Part shown: piece by piece, positions 57,989 through 64,000 of the stretch
Layout: each line of letters starts with the position of its first letter
How positions within the stretch are numbered: position 1 is the stretch's first letter
The notes under the pieces: generated by a model
The model's input: only the letters and a program-made list of their open reading frames with translations
Database searches by the model: none
What the model was told of the DNA's origin: nothing
Assembly: GCA_963763135.1 (NCBI GenBank)
Contig: CAVXNJ010000003.1
Coordinates: forward strand, 310,001 to 374,000
DNA: 64,000 nt
Source: JANMZO01 sp963763135
GTDB lineage: Bacteria > Actinomycetota > Acidimicrobiia > Acidimicrobiales > JANYDT01
Reading direction: 5' to 3'
Made by a program: the position numbers and the translations under genes

Positions 57989-59965
57989 GTGACTGACTCC
58001 GCCCTGTCGACCTCGACCGGGGTGATTCCGCTGCCCGAGACGCTCTACCTCGGTGCAGGTCACCAGGTGTGCGTAACCTTGCATCGGCCCCCCGCCGATG
58101 CCAGCCGGGCGGTCGTGGTGGTCGAACCGTTTGGTATCGAGGCGCTTGCGGCGGAGTCGACGCATCGTCGCCTGACCGAGTTACTGCTGACGTCGGGAGC
58201 TGCGGTCGTGCGGTTTGCCCCGCCCGGACTCGGCGACAGCGGCGAAGTTGTTGATGGTACGTTCGTGACGTCGTGGCTTGACAGCGTGGCTTCGGTGGTG
58301 AGCTTCGCTCGCGGGCTTTCTTGCTCCCGCACGGTTGATGTTGTGGGGCTCCGACTCGGGGCGACCGTCGCGGCGTACGCCACGGCGACGGTACCCGTTG
58401 ATCGGGTCGTCCTCTGGGCGCCGGTGGCCGGAAAAGCCTTCGCCCGGGAGTTCAAGTTGCTTGGCGCGACGGGTGTTCACAGCGCGGATCCATCGGCGCT
58501 CGGTACGTCGCCGGGTCACGTTGCGTCGGGGCTGTTCACGTCCCAACCTGGGGACATCGAAGCCGGAGGGTATGTGCTTTCGGCTGAGTCGGTCGCCCTT
58601 CTCACGCCGCTCGATCTCCGAACTATCGAAACGGTCGGAGCGCGAAACGCGTTGCTGGTGGATCGTGATGACCTTCGCAGCGTCGACAAGGTCAAACAGC
58701 GTTTCGACGCCATCGGCCTGCCCGCCGAAGTGATCCAGCCGGTCGGCTACGCCGAGATGCGCCTCGACGATCCCGAAGAGGGCGTGGTTCCTGAAGAAGC
58801 GCTGCAGGAGATCGTGGCGTGGCTCAGCACCCCCGACGCGGGTGACGTCGGGTCGGGCCCGATCCCCGACATCAACGAAGGAACAACGTCGGCGCTCGAA
58901 GCAAACGCGACATTCACGTCGCATGAGGAAGTCGCGACCGTTCCGGAACTCCGGGTCAGGGTGGGCGACACGGTCGTGGTCGAGTCGCCGACGGCGGTGA
59001 CGGTCGACGGCGTCGCGCTTGCAGCGTTGGTGAGCCGACCCGTCGAGAACTCGACAGCATCGAACGTTGCCCGCCCGGCCGTCGTCATGCTGACCACCGG
59101 GTCGAATCCCCGCTGCGGTGCCGGTCGGCTGCAAACCCTGCTGGCTCGCGAGCTCGCTAGCCGGGGGCACATCGTGCTTCGCTACGACCGGCGCGGAATC
59201 GGACTGTCGGTAGATCACCGTCGGCCTGCGGTTCCCCCGCCGGTTTCTGCTGGAGAGCGGGGGATCGGTCCGACTGCGACCGACGCCGTCGACGCCTACG
59301 ACCCCCGGCACTGCCGTGATCTGCAGGCCGTTGTCGACTACGTGCGGAATACCTTGCAACAACCCTCGGTGCAACTGCTCGGGATGTGCTCAGGTGCGTA
59401 CACCGCGTTCCACTTCGTCAAGTCCCTGAAGCCTGTCAACGGAGCTTCTCCGGTTGAGGCGGTTATTGCGATAAATCAGATCATTTTCCTGGATCGTTCA
59501 TGGACCACCAAAGCCGACTCGCCGGCGATGGCGGTCAAGGCCGGCTACGAGCTTCGCAACGCATGGCGCGATCCGAGCCGCTGGAAGAGCCTGCTCTCGG
59601 GTGGGATCCCGGTGAAGACGACGGCACGTCGGTTGACCCGCCTCGTCGGTATGCGGTTGGGTGAGGTGCGATCCCGAGTGCTCGTCGCCGCACGGCTGCA
59701 GCGACCGCCGGCGCTGGTGGAGGCGCTGTTGCATATCCGTAAGGCAGACATACGCCAGGTGTACATCTTCGACGACGCGGAAACCGGTCTCGGACAATTG
59801 CGTCTCGACGGTCGAGCGGCGTGTGCGGCCCTCGAAAAGGATCAGTGGATGACGATTCGCACTGTCGCCGGGGCTGGCCATACCTTCGGACCGTCGGCGT
59901 CGAAACGCTGGCTGGCCGCGCAGCTGGCCGAAGTTGTCGCGAACCCGCCGAGGGACAACCCGTAG
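57989..59965 (+). CDS. Fused double alpha/beta hydrolase
   Basis: A 658-residue protein made of two alpha/beta-hydrolase domains. In domain 1 (about 10-290), RFAPPGLGDSGEV and the nucleophile-elbow position VVGLRLGATVAAY (Arg in place of Ser near residue 122) suggest that it is not a serine hydrolase. In domain 2 (about 345-655), LRYDRRGIGLS and LLGMCSGAYTAFHF have Ser at the elbow near residue 466, and VAGAGHTFGP supplies the His. Paired hydrolases with the same GLRLGA and G-x-CSG signatures are found in exosortase-A/EPS clusters as separate genes. It could release or transfer the aminoacyl or acyl product. No signal peptide is seen. Confidence 0.82.
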   Translation: MTDSALSTSTGVIPLPETLYLGAGHQVCVTLHRPPADASRAVVVVEPFGIEALAAESTHRRLTELLLTSGAAVVRFAPPGLGDSGEVVDGTFVTSWLDSVASVVSFARGLSCSRTVDVVGLRLGATVAAYATATVPVDRVVLWAPVAGKAFAREFKLLGATGVHSADPSALGTSPGHVASGLFTSQPGDIEAGGYVLSAESVALLTPLDLRTIETVGARNALLVDRDDLRSVDKVKQRFDAIGLPAEVIQPVGYAEMRLDDPEEGVVPEEALQEIVAWLSTPDAGDVGSGPIPDINEGTTSALEANATFTSHEEVATVPELRVRVGDTVVVESPTAVTVDGVALAALVSRPVENSTASNVARPAVVMLTTGSNPRCGAGRLQTLLARELASRGHIVLRYDRRGIGLSVDHRRPAVPPPVSAGERGIGPTATDAVDAYDPRHCRDLQAVVDYVRNTLQQPSVQLLGMCSGAYTAFHFVKSLKPVNGASPVEAVIAINQIIFLDRSWTTKADSPAMAVKAGYELRNAWRDPSRWKSLLSGGIPVKTTARRLTRLVGMRLGEVRSRVLVAARLQRPPALVEALLHIRKADIRQVYIFDDAETGLGQLRLDGRAACAALEKDQWMTIRTVAGAGHTFGPSASKRWLAAQLAEVVANPPRDNP

Positions 59966-59975
59966 GACCGGTGGA

Positions 59976-60152
59976 TCAGGCTTCGGCTGCTTCGGCTGCG
60001 CCCGTCTTCACGAGCTTCCTGGCGCAGGCCACGCAGTTGTAGGCGATAACACCATCGGTGACGCTGAGGGGAATCATCGCCTTCTGCAGAACTTCGGTTC
60101 CGCATACCGGGCATGCCACGACGACACCGATTTGTTCAACAGGACCAGCCAT
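59976..60152 (-). CDS. Short zinc-ribbon protein (58 residues)
   Basis: The minus strand encodes MAGPVEQIGVVVACPVCGTE, then about 38 further residues with a second knuckle CVACARKLV. The two CxxC pairs fit one zinc-binding ribbon. The ATG at 60152 has a TTGGAG ribosome site six bases upstream. It is convergent with the hydrolase gene, with ten bases between the stops. The Ala/Glu-rich tail is not conserved-looking. The function is unknown; it may be a small nucleic acid-binding or regulatory protein. Confidence 0.75.
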   Translation of the reverse strand: MAGPVEQIGVVVACPVCGTEVLQKAMIPLSVTDGVIAYNCVACARKLVKTGAAEAAEA

Positions 60153-60369
60153 GAGCGCTCCAAGAGATTGTCCGACGGTTCGTCGAAACGGTGGGCCAAA
60201 GGTAGCGCGTCAGTTTCCGCAGTGAGAACTCGGCTCCGCTGCACCGGACCGCTCCGAGAATTTCCATGCATTTCCCGCAGGTTGGCGAATAGTTGCCGAT
60301 AAGGCGAAAACACAGCGCACCGTCCGTTGCCCTTCAGCGCGCCAAGGTGAACGCCGATACTACGAGGCA

Positions 60370-61731
60370 ATGAGTTCGACAGTGGATCTAGACATCTCGA
60401 CCCCCGCTTCGGTTGAAGCCCTCGATATCTCGATAAACGTGGTTACCGAGCTGTTCCTGCGCCGGACTCTCGTGGAGGACACCGTAACGATCACCCGCCT
60501 GACCGAGGCAATCGGGATCAGCGGGTCAATCATGTACGAGGTTTTCGGACAGTTGCGAAACCGCAAACTGCTCGATGTGAAGACCATGCAGGGCAACGAC
60601 TACGTGTTCAGCCTGACCGACATGGGGCGGGAGTTCGCCAAGGAAGCGTTCCTCAAGTGCCAGTACAGCGGTATCGCTCCGGTGTCGCTGGATGCGTACG
60701 TGGCCGCCGTGAAACTGCAGAAGTCGGGGTTGAAGGTCGACCGCAAGAGCATGGCCGTGGCGATGTCAGATCTCGTCGTCGCTCCTGAAATGCTCGATGA
60801 GCTTGGCCCGGCATTCAACTCGCAGCACTCGATCTTCTTCTACGGACCGGCAGGCACCGGCAAAACGAGTTTGGCCGAGCGTCTCATCCGGCTGTTCAAC
60901 GACTGGATCGTCGTTCCACGAGCGGTGCTGGCGGACGGCCAGTACATGGTCATCTACGACCCAACCATCCACGAGGCGATCACGCCGCAGCCCGAGGGTC
61001 TGGATCGACGGTGGGTGGCCTGCAAGCGACCTCTCGTGACCGTCGGCGGCGAACTCGAGGCTTCGGCGCTCCAGCTTCAGTACGACCCGGTGGGGCGGGT
61101 CTACACCGCGCCTCTGCATGTGAAGGCCAACAACGGCATGATGCTCATCGACGACTTCGGCCGTCAGGTGCTCACGCCCCAACAGCTCCTGAACCGCTGG
61201 ATCTATCCCCTGTCGAAACGGGTGGATTATCTGAGTCTCGCCAACGGAACGAAGATCGGACTCCCGTTCGAGCTGATGGTCGCGTTCTCCACGAACATGG
61301 CTCCGGACGATCTGGGCGATGAGGCGTTCTTCCGCCGGATCCAGAACAAGGTCTACGTCGGCCCGGTGACCGCCGAGATGTTCGATCGCATTCTTGTCCT
61401 CGCATCGAAGCACACCAACGTCGCACTCAACGACACGTCGGCCGAGCGACTCCGTACGCTGTGTTTGGAGCGCGACAAGATCGGCTTGCGGGCGAACTAC
61501 CCGTGGGACCTCTGCAAGATGGCACGCTCGATCGCAGAGTACGAGGGCCGCGGCGCCGCACTTGATGAGTACCTGCTGCCCCGGGCGGCGAAGCTGTACT
61601 GGGGAGCAACCGATGCTCCTATGAGCGCCGCAGCCCTAACGTCGTCGACCACCGGCCCGAAGACGGCAGCCCCGGCTCCGGTCGAAGCGCCGACCGAGGA
61701 AGTCCTCATGGCGATGGTGACTGCCGAGTAG
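60370..61731 (+). CDS. AAA-family ATPase with N-terminal winged helix
   Basis: A 453-residue protein. Residues 15-95 look like a winged helix-turn-helix (TRLTEAIGISGSIMYEVFGQLRNRKLLDV). The ATPase core has Walker A FYGPAGTGKTSLAERL (near 158-166), Walker B GMMLIDDFGRQ (near 257-263) and sensor-like ELMVAFSTNMAP (about 300). An Ala/Pro/Thr tail follows. Similar ATP-binding proteins occur in actinomycetes and proteobacteria; some are near pilus or secretion loci. I cannot name its target. There is no close neighbour on the same strand, so no functional context. Confidence 0.75.
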   Translation: MSSTVDLDISTPASVEALDISINVVTELFLRRTLVEDTVTITRLTEAIGISGSIMYEVFGQLRNRKLLDVKTMQGNDYVFSLTDMGREFAKEAFLKCQYSGIAPVSLDAYVAAVKLQKSGLKVDRKSMAVAMSDLVVAPEMLDELGPAFNSQHSIFFYGPAGTGKTSLAERLIRLFNDWIVVPRAVLADGQYMVIYDPTIHEAITPQPEGLDRRWVACKRPLVTVGGELEASALQLQYDPVGRVYTAPLHVKANNGMMLIDDFGRQVLTPQQLLNRWIYPLSKRVDYLSLANGTKIGLPFELMVAFSTNMAPDDLGDEAFFRRIQNKVYVGPVTAEMFDRILVLASKHTNVALNDTSAERLRTLCLERDKIGLRANYPWDLCKMARSIAEYEGRGAALDEYLLPRAAKLYWGATDAPMSAAALTSSTTGPKTAAPAPVEAPTEEVLMAMVTAE

Positions 61732-61811
61732 AGATGCTGACCGCCGGGTTGCACAGCGGCCCGGCCCGGTAAGCGTCCGCTGTTCTTCGTCTTGTCGACC
61801 TGCCAGGACCG

Positions 61812-62510
61812 CTAGAACCCGATCGTGACCGCCATGGTGGTTGCGGCGTCTCGGAAGAGTGCGGCGTGATCCACGACGATGCCGCGGGTCTGACCGAACA
61901 GCTCGAAGCTCACAAGCCCGAAGAGTTGCGTCCAGGCCAATAACAAGGCGAACAGAGCATCACCCGGCACTCCGGGCGCCACCTGGGGTGTTAGCACGGC
62001 GAGCTCCCGGCGGGTCGTCTCGCTCAGTGTGATTGCGGGGGTGGGTACCGACGAGAGATAGCCGTCGGTGTGGGCGTCTCGAACGAGTTGGACGAGTGCC
62101 AGCGACACCCGGGTCCCGGGGACGACGGTGTTTTCGGGGGCTGCGTAGCCCGGAACCGGCGCCCCGTAGAGCAGGAAGTACTCGTTGCGGTGGTCGATCG
62201 CCCATTCGCGTATCGCCTCGGCCGCATGGATCCAGCGTGATTTCGGCGGCTCGGCGCGCGTCGCATTGACTACCGCTTCGGTGGTGTCGCCAAGGGAGTC
62301 GTAGGCGTCGATGATCAGCGCCGTCAGCAGGGCATCGCGGTTCTCAAAGTAGCGATATACAGCGGACGACACGAGACCGAGGTCTCGCGCGACGGCCCGA
62401 AGCGACAACCCCGCGGCGCCGTAGACGCCGAGATGCTCTTTTGCCTTCGCGAGGATTTCGCCTCGCACCTCCATCCGGGCTCGACTCCTGGCTGTCTGCA
62501 ACGTGGTCAT
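61812..62510 (-). CDS. TetR-family transcriptional regulator
   Basis: A 232-residue regulator. The N-terminal TetR HTH has GEILAKAKEHLGVYGAAGLSLRAVARDLGLVSSAVYRYFENRDALL. The C-terminal half is the WHG-type ligand domain (IREWAIDHRNEYFLLYGAPVPGY). The ATG at 62510 begins MTTLQTARSRARMEVR; a longer frame to 62549 is unlikely. It is divergent from the nitroreductase gene. An 18-bp palindrome at 62583-62600 in the shared region is a good candidate for its operator, so it probably represses the nitroreductase and perhaps itself. Confidence 0.9.
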   Translation of the reverse strand: MTTLQTARSRARMEVRGEILAKAKEHLGVYGAAGLSLRAVARDLGLVSSAVYRYFENRDALLTALIIDAYDSLGDTTEAVVNATRAEPPKSRWIHAAEAIREWAIDHRNEYFLLYGAPVPGYAAPENTVVPGTRVSLALVQLVRDAHTDGYLSSVPTPAITLSETTRRELAVLTPQVAPGVPGDALFALLLAWTQLFGLVSFELFGQTRGIVVDHAALFRDAATTMAVTIGF

Positions 62511-62554
62511 GAAACCAGTCTTGCAGACAATGATCCAAATGTGGAGCACTGCTC

Positions 62555-62583
62555 TTGACTTCTGTGTTCAGAACGTGTTCAAT
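62555..62583 (+). promoter_or_regulatory. Sigma-70-type promoter for the nitroreductase gene
   Basis: TTGACT (62555-62560) and TTCAAT (62578-62583) are separated by 17 bp, close to the consensus spacing. Transcription would start near 62590, inside the palindrome. Confidence 0.55.
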
Positions 62584-62600
62584 GATCTGAAAATAGATCA
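62583..62600. promoter_or_regulatory. 18-bp perfect palindrome, probable TetR operator
   Basis: TGATCT and AGATCA flank the six-base GAAAAT centre. It overlaps the end of the -10 element and the expected start of transcription, an ideal repressor position, between the divergent TetR and nitroreductase genes. Confidence 0.65.
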
Positions 62601-62621
62601 CTGATCCGAAAGTAGGTAATC

Positions 62622-63152
62622 ATGAATAGCACCGCCAACCCAGCAGCGAATCACCTTGCGGAATCGACGAACGACAAGGGGGAACGTTCCCGCGTCGTAG
62701 CGCCGACGCGCTATCAGGCGCCGGACTGGTTCACGAAGCACGTTTTCAACCGACTTGTCGCCCGCTTCACTCGACTCGGGGTGAGCGTGTGGGGGTCCCG
62801 GGTCCTTGAGGTTCGCGGCCGAAAGAGCGGCGAAATCCGGTCAACCGTGGTCAACGTGCTTGACGTCAACGGCGAGCGCTACCTGGTCGCACCGCGAGGC
62901 ACGACGGAATGGGTGCGAAACGTCCGAGCGGCAGGCGGTTGCCGACTCGTGGTCGGACGCCGAACCGAAGACGTCGTGGTGGAAGAGCTGGTCGAACTCC
63001 AGAAGCCGGAAATTCTTCGGCTGTATCTCCGACGATGGAAGTGGGAGGTTGGCCAGTTCTTCAACGGGGTGGGCACAGACGCAACCGATGCGGAACTCCT
63101 CGCCATCGCTCCGGGGTACCCGGTATTTCGGCTTCGGACCGTCGCTCCCTGA
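62622..63152 (+). CDS. Deazaflavin (F420)-dependent nitroreductase-family protein
   Basis: A 176-residue split-barrel protein. The segment LEVRGRKSGEIRSTVVNVLDVNGERYLVAPRG and then EWVRNVRAAGGCRLVVG is the typical core of Ddn/Rv3547-like proteins, which use F420H2 to reduce quinones or nitro compounds. The first 45 residues are polar and weakly conserved. It is probably repressed by the divergent TetR regulator through the palindrome at 62583-62600. Confidence 0.88.
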   Translation: MNSTANPAANHLAESTNDKGERSRVVAPTRYQAPDWFTKHVFNRLVARFTRLGVSVWGSRVLEVRGRKSGEIRSTVVNVLDVNGERYLVAPRGTTEWVRNVRAAGGCRLVVGRRTEDVVVEELVELQKPEILRLYLRRWKWEVGQFFNGVGTDATDAELLAIAPGYPVFRLRTVAP

Positions 63153-63248
63153 TGTTGGGGGACGTTCGGCGACCGCATCGTGCCGCCACGTCGTGCACAA
63201 AATCGCAGCGTGCAGCTACAAACTTGCAGCGTACGGTACAAAAAGAAA

Positions 63249-63283
63249 GCGGGTTCGTGCCCGACGGAAAGACACGAACCCGC
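63249..63283 (-). terminator. Rho-independent terminator of the acyl-CoA dehydrogenase gene
   Basis: GCGGGTTCGTG and CACGAACCCGC form an 11-bp stem with a 13-base loop. On the minus strand it is followed by TTTCTTTTT. It lies about 105 bp past the stop at 63390 and also sits at the end of the nitroreductase gene. Confidence 0.85.
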
Positions 63284-63389
63284 CACCACTAGCAAACCTG
63301 ACCTCGGTACCGTCGAGGTACCACGACGGTCGAGATTGCGTTGAACGTTCAGGTCTCAGCGCCGAAGTCGCCAAGACTGATGACCGGGA

Positions 63390-64000
63390 TCAGCCGACGA
63401 GTTTCTTCCCGATGATCTCTTTCATGATCTCGGTGGTCCCGCCGTAGATCGTCGTGATCCGAGCATCGGTGTACGCCCGGGCGATCGGGTACTCCATCAT
63501 GTAGCCGTAGCCACCGTGAAGCTGCACGCAGGTGTCGACAGTTCGCTTCTGCAGTTCCGTGCACCACCACTTCGCCATCGCTGCTTCCTCGGCGGTCAGA
63601 ACACCGTCGTTCAGCTGGGTCAGGCAACGGTCAACGAAGACCTGGCCGATCTCGACCTCCGTCGCAATTTCGGCGAGCTTGAACTTGCTGTTCTGGAAGG
63701 TCGCGATGGGCTGGCCGAACGCCGTGCGGTCCTTTGTGTAGGCGACCGTCCAGTCGAGGGCGGCTTTGGCGGCAGCGACGCCGGCTATCGCTATCGACAA
63801 CCTCTCCTGGGCCAGGTTGCGGACCAGGTTGAGAAACCCTTCCCCTTCGTTGCCGAGCACGTTGGCCACCGGAACCTGAACATCGGTGAAGAACAACTCG
63901 GCGGTGTCCTGGCTGTGGAGGCCGACCTTGTCGAGATTCCGCCCACGCTCAAAGCCCTTCATTCCCCGCTCAAGAACCATGAGCGTCATGCCTTTGTGCT
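63390..64000 (-). CDS. Acyl-CoA dehydrogenase, C-terminal part (runs off the right edge)
   Basis: About 203 residues of the C-terminal part. DKVGLHSQDTAELFFTDVQVP, NLAQERLSIAIAGVAAA, VQLHGGYGYMMEYPIAR and ITTIYGGTTEIMKEII are the typical FAD-binding and C-terminal motifs. The IYGGT form, with Gly where short-chain enzymes have Glu, is common in long-chain-type members that use a Glu from another helix. The N-terminal half lies outside the window, so the start is not known. Confidence 0.92.
   Translation of the reverse strand, partial: HKGMTLMVLERGMKGFERGRNLDKVGLHSQDTAELFFTDVQVPVANVLGNEGEGFLNLVRNLAQERLSIAIAGVAAAKAALDWTVAYTKDRTAFGQPIATFQNSKFKLAEIATEVEIGQVFVDRCLTQLNDGVLTAEEAAMAKWWCTELQKRTVDTCVQLHGGYGYMMEYPIARAYTDARITTIYGGTTEIMKEIIGKKLVG

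Overview
The window looks like a chromosomal segment of a high-GC actinomycete, most probably from the class Acidimicrobiia (Ilumatobacter-like). The signs are the comEA-comEC-holA-rpsT-lepA neighbourhood, a PAC2 proteasome-assembly family protein, several F420-type enzymes (LLM oxidoreductase, PPOX-fold protein, deazaflavin-type nitroreductase), many acyl-CoA dehydrogenases, and secreted proteins with long threonine-rich linkers. This assignment is inference from gene content. There is no phage, transposase or CRISPR array.

Layout. 1-5.1 kb: 3' end of a cysS-like gene, a secreted SGNH hydrolase, a hexapeptide acyltransferase and a large secreted GH44 glycosidase. 5.4-6.0 kb: a three-copy 171-bp repeat and tRNA-Ala(GGC). 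6.1-12.3 kb: map, rfbB, leuS and a cyclophilin lipoprotein. 12.4-18.4 kb: TadG/TadE pilin-like proteins, two of them fused to carbohydrate-binding modules, and a CAP protein. 18.4-24.1 kb: F420/LLM oxidoreductase, AcuI-type reductase, PAC2, a phosphotransferase, thioredoxin-TPR and a small putative metalloprotein. 24.2-32.5 kb: comEA, comEC, holA, an acyl-CoA dehydrogenase, rpsT, lepA and a PPOX protein. 32.6-41.2 kb: SPFH protein, TetR-like regulator, ribokinase, orphan sugar/nucleoside permease, YihY, two YceI proteins, a 2OG oxygenase and an L,D-transpeptidase. 41.2-41.8 kb: a second repeat array. 41.9-49.8 kb: HelD-like helicase, psuG, a two-gene membrane operon, DUF4032, FKBP and a VOC protein.

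50.3-60.0 kb is the most unusual part: a co-directional run encoding a flippase-like membrane protein, an acyl carrier protein, a divergent acyl-CoA dehydrogenase, a class II aaRS-like amino acid:[carrier protein] ligase, a DUF1839 protein, a GH2 glycosidase and a fused double alpha/beta hydrolase. It looks like an operon that charges an amino acid onto a carrier protein, oxidises or transfers it, and may couple this to a glycan or lipid product. The window ends with a zinc-ribbon gene of 58 codons, a winged-helix AAA ATPase, a divergent TetR/nitroreductase pair with a clear operator, and a partial acyl-CoA dehydrogenase.

Two features cut across the window. At least 14 genes have a TANNNT hexamer ending 6-8 nt before the start codon, which suggests leaderless transcription. 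Five, possibly seven, otherwise intact genes are broken by single-base indels, mostly insertions, which look more like sequence errors than decay.
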